Source: Pseudomonas sp. TH10
GTDB taxonomy: Bacteria; Pseudomonadota; Gammaproteobacteria; Pseudomonadales; Pseudomonadaceae
Direction: 5' to 3'
Length of the DNA stretch: 50,981 nucleotides
Assembly (NCBI RefSeq): GCF_016651255.1
Contig: NZ_JAEKEG010000103.1
Location: forward strand, 1-50,981
The position numbers and the translations under genes are program-made. The notes under the pieces were generated by a model. It was not told where the DNA came from, did no database searches, and saw only the letters and a list, made by a program, of their open reading frames with translations. Positions 37,325-49,427 of this stretch are shown here, in pieces; positions within the stretch are counted from its first letter, which is position 1; each line of letters begins with the position of its first letter.

Positions 37325-37573
37325 ATGTTCAGCTTCTTCAGCCATCCCCAGAATGTCCTGCTCCTGTCCAGCCGCATCCTCGGAGCCGGCCTTGCCCTGC
37401 TCGTGGCCGGCATCTACGGCGCCTATTTGTACGGCGGACATTTGCCTATCCCCGCTTTGGTGTCGTTTCACGCCATGACCATCATCGGGCCCACCCTGCT
37501 AAAGATAGGCTACGTGATGCGCCTGTTAGCCCAGCATCATTTGGGTCAGCGCCTCACAGGGGTAAGCGCTTGA
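37325..37573 (+). CDS. Small two-segment membrane protein, PpyR-like
   Basis: 82 residues, beginning MFSFFSHPQNVLLLSSRILG, with two hydrophobic segments (LALLVAGIYGAYLYG; ALVSFHAMTIIGPTLLKIGY) and a basic C-terminus. This resembles small Pseudomonas proteins annotated as PpyR, linked in P. aeruginosa to Psl and pyoverdine expression; the match is from memory and uncertain. AGGAG lies 9 bases before ATG 37325; the open frame extends further upstream without a better start. It stands alone between two divergent or separate units. Confidence 0.6.
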   Translation: MFSFFSHPQNVLLLSSRILGAGLALLVAGIYGAYLYGGHLPIPALVSFHAMTIIGPTLLKIGYVMRLLAQHHLGQRLTGVSA

Positions 37574-37756
37574 TGCGCACCCCTGGCTCGGGCCATTGCA
37601 CACTGGCTGGCTACTCTAATGGCATGACCGGTGGTCGATGAACCGGTCTCGCCCGCTATTTTGCGCTTAGCTGTAGGGATAACTCGAGGCGTGCGTGGGC
37701 ATTGATCGGCCACAGCGACGCTCCTTCAGAACACCGTGAGTCTGAGGAAACCCGCA

Positions 37757-38212
37757 ATGCTGACGCTTAACATCAATGGCAAGGACCAGGCTCTGGATGT
37801 CCCTGCGGACATGCCGCTACTGTGGGTGCTGCGCGATGTCGCGCACCTGACTGGAACCAAATTTGGCTGTGGCATGGCGCAATGCGGGGCCTGCACCGTG
37901 CACGTCGACGGCGCGCCGCTGCGATCCTGCATCACGCCCGCTACAGCCGTGGCCCATGGGCAGAAAATCCTCACCATCGAAGGCCTGTCCGCCGATGGTT
38001 CGCACCCGGTGCAGCAAGCCTGGGCCGAACTCGACGTGGTGCAGTGCGGTTACTGCCAGTCGGGACAGATCATGTCTGCCGCTGCATTGCTGGCGAAAAT
38101 CCCCAAACCCACCGACAGCGATATCGATCAGGCGCTCTCCGGCAACATCTGCCGCTGCGGCACTTATCCGCGGATCCGCGCAGCGGTAAAGCGTGCATCC
38201 GAAATCGGCTGA
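37757..38212 (+). CDS. (2Fe-2S)-binding subunit of a molybdenum hydroxylase, IorA-like
   Basis: Electron-transfer subunit of an isoquinoline 1-oxidoreductase or aldehyde oxidoreductase type enzyme, 151 residues. Eight cysteines bind two 2Fe-2S clusters: the plant-type set in [20 protein letters not shown] with RSCITP, and the helical set in [20 protein letters not shown] with [18 protein letters not shown] precedes ATG 37757; the GTG at 37736 was rejected. The large subunit follows after 22 bases. Confidence 0.88.
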   Translation: MLTLNINGKDQALDVPADMPLLWVLRDVAHLTGTKFGCGMAQCGACTVHVDGAPLRSCITPATAVAHGQKILTIEGLSADGSHPVQQAWAELDVVQCGYCQSGQIMSAAALLAKIPKPTDSDIDQALSGNICRCGTYPRIRAAVKRASEIG

Positions 38213-38234
38213 TTCAATCTGTGGGAGGTAGCTG

Positions 38235-40397
38235 ATGAACAGTCCAGTATCGCGTCGGGGTTTTCTCAAGGGCAGTGCCGTGTTGGGCGGCGGGTTGGTG
38301 GTGGCGTTTGTCGTCCCCGGTGCTCACCGCTTCGCCCAAGGCGCGGAGAATCAGGGCAATGTATTCGCACCGAATGCGTTCTTGCGAATCGGCAACGACA
38401 ACAGCGTCACCGTGCTGCTCGGGCACTCGGAAATGGGCCAGGGTATCTGGACCGGCCTGACCATGTTGATTGCCGAGGAGCTGGACGCTGACTGGTCGAA
38501 AATCCGTGTTGAACACTCGCCCGCATCAGCGGCGGATTACGGCATGCCGGGGTTTGGCGGCATGCAGATCACCGGCGGCTCGACCTCCACCTGGATGGAG
38601 TTCGATCGCTACCGCCAGGCGGGTGCGGCGGCGCGCTTGATGCTGATCGACGCGGCGGCCAAGCGCTTCAATGTCGCGCCCTCGACGATCCGTACCGAAT
38701 CGGGGGTGGTCATCGCCGCAGATAATCGGGTCACCTACGGTGAACTGGCCGATGAAGCCGGCCAGTTGCCGGTGCCGGACCCGGCCTCGATCAATCTCAA
38801 GGAGCCCAAGGACTGGAAGCTGATCGGCAAACCCACCAAGCGCCTGGACACGCCGGAGAAAATCACCGGCAGGGCCAGGTTCGGCATGGATGTGCAGTTC
38901 GAAGGGTTGATGACCGCCATGGTTGCTCGCACGCCGGTGTTCGGTGGCCACGTCAAATCTTTTGAAGGCGCCGAGGCACTGGCGATACCGGGCGTGCACA
39001 AAGTGGTGCAGGTGCCCAGCGGAGTGGCGGTGATCGCCGATCACTATTGGGCGGCGAAGCTGGGACGCGATGCACTCAAGATTGACTGGGACCTGGGGCC
39101 GAACACTGGCCTGGACAGCCAGCAATTGCTGGAGAGTTTCCGCAAGCTGGCCGGCACCCCGGGCCTGCCTGCCAGTAAGGCCGGGGATGCCAAGGCCGCC
39201 CTGGCCAAGGCGGCGAAAACCATCGATGTCGAATACAGCGTGCCTTACCTGGCCCACGCACCGATGGAACCGCTCAATTGCACGGTGAAAATCACCCAGG
39301 ACAAGTGCGAGATCTGGACGGGCACCCAGTTTCAGACGCTGGACCAGATGATCGCCGGGAAAATTACCGGGTTGAAGCCCGAGCAGGTGGAGATTCATAC
39401 CGAGTTCCTTGGAGGTGGCTTTGGCCGCCGCGCCAATCCGACTTCGGATTTTGTTGCCGAAGCGGTGCAGGTGGCCAAGGCCGCAGGCGCGCCGGTGAAG
39501 ACGGTGTGGTCCCGCGAAGACGACATCCGTGGCGGCTATTACCGCTCGGCATTCCTGCATCAGGCGCGCATTGGCCTGGATGCGGGTGGGTTGCCCATCG
39601 CCTGGCAGCATGTATTGGTCGGGCAGTCGATCATGGCCGGCACCATGCTCGAGGCAACGATGGTCAAGGATGGCATCGACAAGACCTCTGTCGAGGGCGT
39701 GGCGGACAGTCCCTATCTGCAGCACCTGGCCAACCATCAGGTCGAACTGCATTCGCCGAGCACGGGCATCAATGTGCTGTGGCTGCGTTCCGTGGGGCAT
39801 ACCCATACCGGATTCGTCATGGAATCGCTCATCGACGAACTGGCCGAGGCGGCGGGCCAGGATCCGGTGGAGTACCGACGAACCCTGCTAAAGCAGCATC
39901 CGCGGCATCTCGGCGTGCTGAACCTGGCCGTGGAAAAAGCCAACTGGAAGGCAACGTTGCCGGATGGCCATGCGTTGGGCGTGGCGGTGCACGAGTCATT
40001 CGGCAGTTACGTCGCCCAGGTGGCCGAGGTGTCCCAGGACAACCTGGCGATTCGCGTGCATCGGGTGGTGTGCGCGGTGGACTGCGGCATTGCGGTCAAC
40101 CCGCAGAGCATCGCGGCGCAGATGGAGTCGTGCATTACCTTCGGCCTGGGGTTTGCCTTGCACAGCAAACTGACCTTCAAGAACGGCAAGGTGGAGCAGT
40201 CCAATTACCACGACTATCAAGTGCTGCGCCTCAATGAGATGCCGGTGGTTGAAGTGCATATCGTGCCCAGTTCCGAGAAGCCCGGCGGCATCGGCGAGGC
40301 CGGTGTGCCGCCGACCGCTCCGGCGGTGGCCAACGCCGTGTTCGCGCTGACCGGGCAGCGCCTGCGTGAGTTGCCGCTGCAACTGTCGGGGGTGTGA
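38235..40397 (+). CDS. Molybdopterin-binding subunit of a xanthine dehydrogenase family enzyme, IorB-like
   Basis: Catalytic subunit, 720 residues, intact. A twin-arginine-like signal (SRRGFLKGSAVLGGGLVVAF) points to export of the folded enzyme to the periplasm. Cofactor-binding lines include GHSEMGQGIWTGLTMLIAEE, EFLGGGFGRRANPTSDFVAE and the catalytic glutamate in GGIGEAGVPPTAP. No FAD subunit is encoded; electrons probably pass through the 2Fe-2S subunit to the cytochrome encoded next. GGGAGGT precedes ATG 38235. Substrate could be an N-heterocycle or an aldehyde. Confidence 0.86.
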   Translation: MNSPVSRRGFLKGSAVLGGGLVVAFVVPGAHRFAQGAENQGNVFAPNAFLRIGNDNSVTVLLGHSEMGQGIWTGLTMLIAEELDADWSKIRVEHSPASAADYGMPGFGGMQITGGSTSTWMEFDRYRQAGAAARLMLIDAAAKRFNVAPSTIRTESGVVIAADNRVTYGELADEAGQLPVPDPASINLKEPKDWKLIGKPTKRLDTPEKITGRARFGMDVQFEGLMTAMVARTPVFGGHVKSFEGAEALAIPGVHKVVQVPSGVAVIADHYWAAKLGRDALKIDWDLGPNTGLDSQQLLESFRKLAGTPGLPASKAGDAKAALAKAAKTIDVEYSVPYLAHAPMEPLNCTVKITQDKCEIWTGTQFQTLDQMIAGKITGLKPEQVEIHTEFLGGGFGRRANPTSDFVAEAVQVAKAAGAPVKTVWSREDDIRGGYYRSAFLHQARIGLDAGGLPIAWQHVLVGQSIMAGTMLEATMVKDGIDKTSVEGVADSPYLQHLANHQVELHSPSTGINVLWLRSVGHTHTGFVMESLIDELAEAAGQDPVEYRRTLLKQHPRHLGVLNLAVEKANWKATLPDGHALGVAVHESFGSYVAQVAEVSQDNLAIRVHRVVCAVDCGIAVNPQSIAAQMESCITFGLGFALHSKLTFKNGKVEQSNYHDYQVLRLNEMPVVEVHIVPSSEKPGGIGEAGVPPTAPAVANAVFALTGQRLRELPLQLSGV

Positions 40398-40398
40398 G

Positions 40399-40977
40399 AT
40401 GAGACGACATCTGTTATTGGGCACCGTGGTTTTGCTGGGGTTGGGTGGTTATGCCTCGGATCTGTTTGCCGATGATCAGGAGGCGTTGAAAGCCTTCGGC
40501 ACGGTGCAGAAAGTGTTCCAGAGCCCGCGCTGTCAGAACTGCCATATTCCCGGTGATTCGCCGTTGCAGTTCGACGCGGGCATTCCTCATGCAATGAACG
40601 TGGTGCGCGGCATGGACGGCAAGGGGGCCGCCGGTTTGCCGTGCGCCACCTGTCACGCGCAAAACAATCCGCCGGCCAGTTACGGCCCGCACGCGCCACC
40701 GGGTGCGCCGCACTGGAGCCTGCCACCGGCATCCCACAAAATGGCCTGGATCGGCCTGCCACCGGACAAACTCTGCGCGCTGATCAAGGATCGTTCGAGC
40801 AACGGCGATCGCGACTTTGCCGCGCTGATCAAACACGTCAGCGAGGACAAACTGGTGCTCTGGGGCTGGAACCCCGGAGCAGGGCGGGCGCCCGTGCCGG
40901 TACCACACGATATTTTTGTCGAGCAATTCAAGCTGTGGGCCGATGCGGGCGGGCCATGCCCGGTGGCGGGCATCTGA
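40399..40977 (+). CDS. Dihaem cytochrome c-like subunit of the molybdenum hydroxylase
   Basis: 192 residues with a signal peptide ending near LFADD. Two CxxCH haem sites are visible: CQNCH near residue 49 and CATCH near residue 82. It starts one base after the stop of the large subunit and is the probable electron acceptor, passing electrons to the respiratory chain. Proteins of this kind are often annotated as isoquinoline 1-oxidoreductase subunits. The operon ends at the terminator at 40995-41021. Confidence 0.8.
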   Translation: MRRHLLLGTVVLLGLGGYASDLFADDQEALKAFGTVQKVFQSPRCQNCHIPGDSPLQFDAGIPHAMNVVRGMDGKGAAGLPCATCHAQNNPPASYGPHAPPGAPHWSLPPASHKMAWIGLPPDKLCALIKDRSSNGDRDFAALIKHVSEDKLVLWGWNPGAGRAPVPVPHDIFVEQFKLWADAGGPCPVAGI

Positions 40978-40994
40978 CTCGGAACTGAACTCAA

Positions 40995-41021
40995 AAAACC
41001 CGCCGGAGTCGGCGGGTTTTT
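40995..41021. terminator. Bidirectional intrinsic terminator
   Basis: AAAACCCGCC-ggagtc-GGCGGGTTTT, a perfect 10-base-pair stem with A and T runs on both sides, between the convergent cytochrome and fabI genes. Confidence 0.9.
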
Positions 41022-41037
41022 ATGGGCCAGGCGAAGA

Positions 41038-41832
41038 TTACTCTTCGATGTTACCCATGGCGGTGGTGTTGAAGCCGCCGTCTACGTACATGATTTCGCC
41101 GCTGATGCCCGACGCCAGGTCGGAGCACAGGAAGGCGCCGGCATTGCCGACTTCGTCGATGGTGACGTTGCGACGCAGCGGCGTTTGCGCTTCGTTGGCG
41201 GCCAGCATTTTACGGAAGTTCTTGATGCCCGACGCTGCCAGGGTACGGATCGGGCCAGCCGATACGCAGTTGACGCGGGTGCCGTCCGGGCCCAGGGAGC
41301 CGGCCAGGTAACGTACGCCAGCTTCCAGCGAAGCCTTGGCCATGCCCATTACGTTGTAGTTAGGCATGGTGCGCTCGGCGCCCAGGTACGACAGGGTCAG
41401 CAGGCTGCCGTTGCGGCCTTTCATCATTTCGCGGCCGGCTTTGGCCAGGGCCACGAAGCTGTAGGCGCTGATGTCGTGAGCGATGCGGAAACCGTCACGG
41501 GTGGTGGCTTCGGTGAAGTCGCCGTCCAGTTGGTCGCCCGGTGCGAAACCAACGGAGTGGACGATGCAGTCCAGGCCGTCCCACTTCTTGCTCAGTGCTT
41601 CGAAGACCTTGGCGATTTCTTCATCGCTGGCCACGTCGCACGGGAAGCACAGCTCAGGGCTCGAACCCCAGCCTTGGGCGAATTCTTCAACACGACCTTT
41701 CAGTTTGTCGTTCTGATAAGTGAAGGCAAGCTCAGCGCCCTCGCGATGCATGGCGGCAGCGATGCCGGATGCGATGGACAGCTTGCTGGCGACACCGACG
41801 ATCAGTACGCGCTTACCGGCGAGAAAACCCAT
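41038..41832 (-). CDS. fabI: Enoyl-ACP reductase (NADH), FabI
   Basis: Last reduction step of each fatty acid elongation cycle, cytoplasmic; the target of triclosan. 264 residues, intact. NADH-binding [13 protein letters not shown] near the start and the catalytic Tyr-Lys pair in [15 protein letters not shown]; the end reads [27 protein letters not shown] precedes ATG 41832. It is 19 bases after the corrected nppD stop, so it ends the transporter operon. The literal reading frame of nppD runs into fabI and mimics a fusion. Confidence 0.93.
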   Translation of the reverse strand: MGFLAGKRVLIVGVASKLSIASGIAAAMHREGAELAFTYQNDKLKGRVEEFAQGWGSSPELCFPCDVASDEEIAKVFEALSKKWDGLDCIVHSVGFAPGDQLDGDFTEATTRDGFRIAHDISAYSFVALAKAGREMMKGRNGSLLTLSYLGAERTMPNYNVMGMAKASLEAGVRYLAGSLGPDGTRVNCVSAGPIRTLAASGIKNFRKMLAANEAQTPLRRNVTIDEVGNAGAFLCSDLASGISGEIMYVDGGFNTTAMGNIEE

Positions 41833-41851
41833 GTGTTGCTCCTCTTTCAGG

Positions 41852-43461
<1,610 letters not shown>

Positions 43462-43462
43462 T

Positions 43463-44482
43463 TCACTTCCTCGGGTCGAAGGCATCGCGAGCGGACTCGC
43501 CGATAAACACCAGCAAACTCAACATCAACGCCAGTACCGCGAAGGCGCTCATGCCTAGCCAGGGCGCCTGCAGGTTGGATTTGCCCTGGGCCACCAGTTC
43601 ACCCAGGGACGGCGCACCAGGCGGCAGGCCGAAACCCAGGAAGTCGAGGGCGGTGAGGGTGCCGATGGCGCCGGTCAGGATGAACGGCATGAAAGTCATG
43701 GTCGAGACCATGGCGTTGGGCAGGATATGGCGGAACATGATTGCACCATTCTGCATCCCCAGCGCCCGCGCCGCGCGCACGTATTCGAGGTTGCGCCCGC
43801 GCAGGAACTCGGCGCGCACCACGTCGACCAGGCTCATCCACGAGAACAGCAACATGATCCCCAGCAGCCACCAGAAATTCGGCTGGACGAAACTGGCGAG
43901 AATGATCAGCAGGTACAGCACCGGCAGCCCGGACCAGATCTCCAGGAAGCGCTGCCCGGCCAGGTCGACCCAGCCGCCATAAAAACCCTGAAGGGCGCCG
44001 GCAATCACACCGATGATCGAACTCAACACGGTCAGTGTCAGCGCGAACAGCACCGAAATGCGGAAGCCGTAAATCACCCGCGCCAGCACGTCGCGGCCCT
44101 GGTCATCGGTGCCCAGCAGGTTGTCCGCTGAAGGTGGCGCCGGGGCCGGGACTTTCAGGTCGTAGTTGATGCTTTGGTAGTTGTAGGGAATCGGCGCCCA
44201 CAGCACCCACGCCTCCTTGGCCTTGAGCAGTTCGCGGATGTACGGGCTCTTGTAGTTGGCTTCCAGCGGGAATTCGCCGCCGAAGGTGGTTTCCGGGTAG
44301 CGCTTGATCGCCGGGAAATACCAGCCGTCGTCGTAATGCACCACCAGCGGTTTGTCGTTGGCGATCAATTCGGCGCCCAGGCTCAGGCCGAACAGCACCA
44401 AAAACAGCCACAGCGACCACCAGCCGCGCTTGTTGGCCTTGAACAGTTCAAATCGCCGACGATTGAGTGGGGACAGGTTCAT
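43463..44482 (-). CDS. nppC: Peptide ABC transporter permease, NppC/YejE-like
   Basis: Inner-membrane permease, 339 residues, intact. One N-terminal membrane segment, a periplasmic loop of about 90 residues ([20 protein letters not shown]), then [20 protein letters not shown] and five more segments as in the DppC/YejE family; EAA loop near [23 protein letters not shown] 44482. It stops one base before the nppD start and follows nppB by one base. Confidence 0.88.
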   Translation of the reverse strand: MNLSPLNRRRFELFKANKRGWWSLWLFLVLFGLSLGAELIANDKPLVVHYDDGWYFPAIKRYPETTFGGEFPLEANYKSPYIRELLKAKEAWVLWAPIPYNYQSINYDLKVPAPAPPSADNLLGTDDQGRDVLARVIYGFRISVLFALTLTVLSSIIGVIAGALQGFYGGWVDLAGQRFLEIWSGLPVLYLLIILASFVQPNFWWLLGIMLLFSWMSLVDVVRAEFLRGRNLEYVRAARALGMQNGAIMFRHILPNAMVSTMTFMPFILTGAIGTLTALDFLGFGLPPGAPSLGELVAQGKSNLQAPWLGMSAFAVLALMLSLLVFIGESARDAFDPRK

Positions 44483-44483
44483 C

Positions 44484-45556
44484 TCAATGCTCCCGGCTTT
44501 CGAAGTCGATACGCGGATCGACAAAGGTGTAGGTGAGGTCGCCGATCAACTTCACCACCAGGCCCAGCAGGGTGAAGATGAACAACGTGCCGAACACGAC
44601 CGGGTAATCGCGGTTGATCGCCGCTTCGAAACTCATCAGGCCGAGACCGTCGAGGGAGAAGATCACTTCCACCAGCAACGAGCCAGTGAAGAAGATGCCG
44701 ATGAACGCCGAGGGAAATCCGGCGATCACCAGCAGCATGGCGTTGCGAAACACATGGCCGTACAGCACGCGATGGCGGGTCAGGCCCTTGGCCTTGGCGG
44801 TGACCACGTATTGCTTGTTGATCTCGTCGAGGAAGCTGTTTTTGGTCAGCAGGGTCATGGTCGCGAAATTGCCGATCACCAGCGCCGTGACCGGCAATGC
44901 CAAGTGCCAGAAGTAATCGAGGATCTTGCCGCCGAAGCTCAGTTCATCGAAGTTGTTCGAGGTCAGCCCGCGCAACGGGAACCAGTCCAGATAACTGCCG
45001 CCGGCGAACACCACGATCAGCAGGATCGCAAACAGGAACGCCGGGATCGCATAGCCGACGATGATCGCCGAGCTGGTCCAGACGTCGAAGTGGCTGCCGT
45101 GTCGCGTGGCCTTGGCGATCCCCAGCGGGATCGACACCAGGTACATGATCAGCGTGCTCCACAGCCCCAGCGAGATCGACACCGGCATCTTTTCCTTGAT
45201 CAGGTCGATGACCTTGGCGTCGCGGAAAAAGCTGTCGCCGAAGTCCAGCGAAGCGTAGTTCTTGACCATGATCCACAGGCGTTCCGGGGCCGACTTGTCG
45301 AACCCGTACATGTGCTCGATTTCCTTGATCAGCGCCGGGTCCAGCCCTTGCGCGCCGCGATACGAGGAGCCCGCCACCGACACCTCGGCACCGCCGCCGG
45401 CAATGCGGCTGGTGGCGCCTTCGAAGCCTTCGAGCTTGGCGATCATCTGTTCCACCGGGCCGCCGGGGCGGCCTGGATGATCACGAAGTTGATCAGCAGA
45501 ATGCCCAGCAAGGTCGGGATGATCAGCAGCAGTCGTCGAAAAATGTACGCCAGCAT
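44484..45556 (-). CDS. nppB: Peptide ABC transporter permease, NppB/YejB-like (one frameshift)
   Basis: Inner-membrane permease, about 357 residues when repaired. The start [20 protein letters not shown] at 45556 is typical of DppB/YejB; a missing base at 45463-45464 breaks [15 protein letters not shown], after which the frame is open to 44484. The EAA-like loop [20 protein letters not shown] and C-terminal [20 protein letters not shown] fit the family. Without repair an internal start at 45455 would give 323 residues and lose the first membrane segment. Confidence 0.86.
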
Positions 45557-45560
45557 CTGA

Positions 45561-47402
45561 TTACTCCGTGCCCGCAGCGTCGGTTTGCAGTTTGGTTTCG
45601 ACCTCTATCGCCGGTTTGGCATCCGGCTTGATCCACCAGGTGTTGATGCCGATATCGTAGGTCGGTGAGATTTTCGGATGGCCGATGTGGTTCCAGTAAG
45701 CCACGCGCCAGGTCTTGATGTGCCAGTTGGGGATCACGTAATACCCCCATTGCAGCACGCGGTCCAGCGCCCGGGCGTGGGCCACCAGGCTTTTGCGCGA
45801 ATCGGCGTTGATCAGTTGCTCGACCAGCTGGTCGACCACCGGGTCCTTGAGACCCATGGAGTTGCGGCTGCCGGGCTTGTCGGCGGCGGCAGACATCCAG
45901 AACTCCCGTTGTTCATTGCCTGGCGAGTTGGACTGCGGGAAGCCGCCGACGATCATGTCGAAGTCCCGAGAGCGCACCCGGTTGATGTACTGGGAGACGT
46001 CGACCCGACGGATCACCAGGTCGATCCCCAGATCGCTGAGGTTGCGCTTGAACGGCAGCAGCACCCGCTCGAATTCAGTCTGGGCCAGCAGGAACTCGAT
46101 GGTCACCGGTTTGCCGGTGGCATCGACCATCTTGTCGTCGACGATGCGCCAGCCGGCCTCCTGCAGCAGTTGATAGGCCTGACGCTGCTGGTTTCGAATC
46201 ATGCCGCTGGCATCGGTGTGCGGGTTCTGGAACGCCTCGCTGAACACCTGCTCGGGAATTTTTCCGCGAAAGGGGTCGAGGATTGCCAGCTGGTCGGCAT
46301 CCGGCAGGCCCGTGGCAGCCATTTCCGAGTTTTCGAAGTAACTGCGGGTGCGCACATAGGCGCCGTTGAACAGTTGTTTGTTGGTCCATTCGAAATCGAA
46401 CAGCAGGCCGAGCGCCCGACGTACCCGCACATCCTGAAACACCGGGCGACGCAGGTTGAAGACGAAACCCTGCATGCCGGTCGGGTTGCTGTTGGGGATC
46501 AACTCCTTGATCAAACGCCCCTCGGTGACGGCCGGAATGTTGTAAGCGTTGGCCCAGTTTTTTGCGGTCATCTCCAGCCAGTAGTCGAACTGACCGGCCT
46601 TCAACGCTTCGACGGCAACGGTGTTGTCGCGGTAGTAATCGCTGGTCATCGTGTCGAAGTTGTAGAAGCCACGATTGACTGGCAGATCCTTGCCCCAGTA
46701 ATCCTTGACCCGCTCGTACCGTATCGAACGGCCGGCCTTTACTTCGGCGACCTTGTACGGGCCGCTGCCCAGCGGGATCTCCAGATTACCCTTGGTGAAA
46801 TCGCGGTCGGCCCACCAGTGTTTTGGCAACACCGGCAATTGGCCGAGAATCAGCGGTAGTTCGCGGTTATTGGTGTGCTTGAACTTGAACAGCACGGTCA
46901 GCGGGTCTTCCGCGATGACTTCGGCCACGTCGCTGTAATAGCCGCGATACAGCGGCGAGCCTTCCTTGGTCAGCGTGTTGAAGCTGAATACCACATCGTC
47001 GGCGCGCACCGGATGACCGTCGTGGAAGCGCGCTTCGGGGCGCAGATAGAAACGCACCCAGCTGTTGTCCGGGGCTTTTTCGATCTTGCTGGCGATCAGA
47101 CCGTATTCGGTGAAGGGCTCGTCGAGGCTGTGTTTGGTCAGGGTGTCGTAGATCTGCCCGATATCATCGGCGGGCACGCCTTTACTGATGAACGGGTTGA
47201 GGCTGTCGAAGCCGCCGAACCCGGCCTGACGGAAGAGGCCGCCCTTTGGCGCGTCGGGGTTCACGTAATCGAAATGTTTGAAATCGGCCGGGTATTTCGG
47301 CGGCTCGTTATACAGGGTCACGGCGTGTTGCGGGGCGGCAAAGGCCAGCCCGGCGAACAGCAAGCCGCTGGCCTGGACGAGCAGGGCGCGGATGGGCTTC
47401 AT
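45561..47402 (-). CDS. nppA2: Peptide ABC transporter binding protein, NppA2/YejA-like
   Basis: Periplasmic binding protein, 613 residues, signal peptide ending in GLAFAA at about residue 22. Family 5 solute-binding features: DYVNPDAPKGGLFRQAGFGG, LRPEARFHDGHPVRADDVVF and YRGYYSDVAEVIAEDPLTVL. ATG 47402 lies within the stop of the paralogous gene before it (four-base overlap); the in-frame extension to 47699 runs inside that gene and is not real. Two receptors for one transporter widen the range of peptides taken up. Confidence 0.87.
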   Translation of the reverse strand: MKPIRALLVQASGLLFAGLAFAAPQHAVTLYNEPPKYPADFKHFDYVNPDAPKGGLFRQAGFGGFDSLNPFISKGVPADDIGQIYDTLTKHSLDEPFTEYGLIASKIEKAPDNSWVRFYLRPEARFHDGHPVRADDVVFSFNTLTKEGSPLYRGYYSDVAEVIAEDPLTVLFKFKHTNNRELPLILGQLPVLPKHWWADRDFTKGNLEIPLGSGPYKVAEVKAGRSIRYERVKDYWGKDLPVNRGFYNFDTMTSDYYRDNTVAVEALKAGQFDYWLEMTAKNWANAYNIPAVTEGRLIKELIPNSNPTGMQGFVFNLRRPVFQDVRVRRALGLLFDFEWTNKQLFNGAYVRTRSYFENSEMAATGLPDADQLAILDPFRGKIPEQVFSEAFQNPHTDASGMIRNQQRQAYQLLQEAGWRIVDDKMVDATGKPVTIEFLLAQTEFERVLLPFKRNLSDLGIDLVIRRVDVSQYINRVRSRDFDMIVGGFPQSNSPGNEQREFWMSAAADKPGSRNSMGLKDPVVDQLVEQLINADSRKSLVAHARALDRVLQWGYYVIPNWHIKTWRVAYWNHIGHPKISPTYDIGINTWWIKPDAKPAIEVETKLQTDAAGTE

Positions 47403-49231
47403 CGATCTTTCTCCGAAGACTTCAGCCACCATGCGCTCAGGCCCAGGGTATAGGGCGGCGTGGTGACGAAGGCCAACCGGTTGCGGTAGGCCAGGCGGTG
47501 GTAATTGAGGTACCAGTTGGGAATGCTGTAGTGCTGCCAGAGCAGCACGCGGTCGAGCGCTTTGCCGGCGGCGACCTGTTCGTCGCGGTTGCGCGCGGCG
47601 AGTAATTGTTCGAGCAGGTGATCGACCACCGGGTTGGCGATGCCCGCGTAATTCTTGCTGCCCTTGACCCCGGCCTGACTGGAGTGGAAGTACTGCCACT
47701 GCTCAAGGCCTGGGCTGAGGGTCTGATTGAGCGTCATCAGGATCATGTCGAAATCGAACTGGTCGAGACGTTGCTTGTACTGCGCGCGATCGACCGTTCG
47801 CAACCGGGCATCGACGCCGATGCTCGTGAGGTTCTCGATGTACGGCTGGAGGATGCGTTCCAGATTCGGGTTGACCAGCAGCAGCTCAAAACTCAGCGGT
47901 TGACCGGCGGCGTTCTGCAGGCGTTGGCCATTGAGCTTCCAGCCAGCCTCGGCCAGCAGCGCCAGGGCTTTGCGCAGGGTTTCCCGGGGAATGCCACGGC
48001 CATCGGTTTGCGGCAACGTGAACGGCTCGCTGAACAGCTTGGCCGGCAATTGTTCCTTGTACGGCTTGAGCATCAGCCATTCATGGCCGACCGGCAGACC
48101 GCTGGCGCTGAATTCGCTGTTGGGGTAGTAACTGGTAGTGCGTTTGTAGGCGTCGCTGAACAGTGCGCGGTTGGTCCACTCGAAGTCGAACATCAGGCCC
48201 AGCGCTTCGCGGGTTTTGACGTCAGAGAAGGTTGCTCGTCGAGTGTTCATGAACAGACCCTGACTCTGCGTCGGGATCTGATGCGGGATTTGCGCCTTGA
48301 TCACGTCGCCACGGCGCACGGCCGGGAAGTTGTAGCCGTTGGCCCAGTTCTTCGCCTGATGCTCGATGTAGATATCGAATTCGCCGGCCTTGAACGCTTC
48401 GAAGGCGACGTCGCTGTCGCGATAGAACTCGACTTCCATGCGATCGAAGTTGTACTTGCCGCGATTGACCGCGAGATCCTTTCCCCAGTAATCCTTGACT
48501 CGCTCGAAGATCAACTGCCGCCCCGGCGTCACCGAGGTAATGCGGTAAGGGCCGCTGCCCAGCGGCGGCTCGAAGGTGGTGGCCTTGAAGTCGCGGTCTT
48601 TCCAGTAATGCTGCGGCAGCACCGGCAGTTCACCAAGGCGCAGGATCAGCAACGGATTGCCGGAGCGTTTCATCACGAAGCGAATGCGCTGCGAGTTGAG
48701 GATGTCGACCCGCGACACTTCCTGCAACGCAGTGCGGTACAGCGGATGACCTTCCTTGAGCAGCAGTCGATAGGAGAACGCGACGTCGTAGGCGGTGATC
48801 GGCGTACCGTCATGAAAACGGGCTTCCGGGCGCAGATTGAACACCACCCAGCTGCGATCTTCGCTGTATTCCACCGACTGCGCGATCAAGCCGTAACTGG
48901 ACGCCGGCTCATCGCCGGACGGCGAGTACTGGCCGGTGCCGACCATCAACGGCTCGTTCAGCTCGTTGATGCCGTATTGAAGGAAATTGGCGGTAGTGAC
49001 CGGGCTGGTGCCCTTGAAGGTGTAAGGGTTGACCGTATCGAAGGTGCCGAACGCCATCACCCGCAACGTACCGCCCTTGGGCGCTTGCGGGTTGACCCAG
49101 TCGAAGTGGGTAAATCTGGCCGGGTACTTGAGCGTGCCGAACTGCGCATAACCGTGGCTTTCGGTGATCGTCGCGCTTGCGGTTGAGCTCAAGGCCAGGC
49201 TGATGAGGAGCAGGAGGAGGGGACGCTTCAA
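47399..49231 (-). CDS. nppA1: Peptide ABC transporter binding protein, NppA1/YejA-like
   Basis: Paralogue of the next gene, 610 residues from a TTG start at 49231 that gives LKRPLLLLLISLALSSTASA as a signal peptide. The open frame continues upstream to 49366 but those residues do not resemble a signal and have no ribosome site. Conserved lines: DWVNPQAPKGGTLRVMAFGT, LRPEARFHDGTPITAYDVAF and GSGPYRITSVTPGRQLIFER. First gene of the npp-fabI operon. Confidence 0.85.
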   Translation of the reverse strand: MKRPLLLLLISLALSSTASATITESHGYAQFGTLKYPARFTHFDWVNPQAPKGGTLRVMAFGTFDTVNPYTFKGTSPVTTANFLQYGINELNEPLMVGTGQYSPSGDEPASSYGLIAQSVEYSEDRSWVVFNLRPEARFHDGTPITAYDVAFSYRLLLKEGHPLYRTALQEVSRVDILNSQRIRFVMKRSGNPLLILRLGELPVLPQHYWKDRDFKATTFEPPLGSGPYRITSVTPGRQLIFERVKDYWGKDLAVNRGKYNFDRMEVEFYRDSDVAFEAFKAGEFDIYIEHQAKNWANGYNFPAVRRGDVIKAQIPHQIPTQSQGLFMNTRRATFSDVKTREALGLMFDFEWTNRALFSDAYKRTTSYYPNSEFSASGLPVGHEWLMLKPYKEQLPAKLFSEPFTLPQTDGRGIPRETLRKALALLAEAGWKLNGQRLQNAAGQPLSFELLLVNPNLERILQPYIENLTSIGVDARLRTVDRAQYKQRLDQFDFDMILMTLNQTLSPGLEQWQYFHSSQAGVKGSKNYAGIANPVVDHLLEQLLAARNRDEQVAAGKALDRVLLWQHYSIPNWYLNYHRLAYRNRLAFVTTPPYTLGLSAWWLKSSEKDR

Positions 49232-49316
49232 GTCAGATCCGATCCAGGCGGCTTGGGCTTTGTGGGCCGTACAGTAACAGCTTGTCTGGACAGGAAAAAG
49301 ATAGCGTATTTGGAAG

Positions 49317-49412
49317 GACGGGCTTGCTCGCGATGGTCGATCACGATAACGCTGGGAATCTGTCACCCCGCGGCGCTCTCAGGTTCTTCGCGAGCAAGTT
49401 CGCTCCTGCAGG
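49317..49412. repeat. Class B REP inverted pair
   Basis: GGGCTTGCTCGCGATGG (49320) and the complement CTTCGCGAGCAAGTTCGCTC (49385), about 50 bases apart, between the mltD terminator and the nppA1 start. Confidence 0.65.
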
Positions 49413-49427
49413 GGTGTGTGAGTCTTG

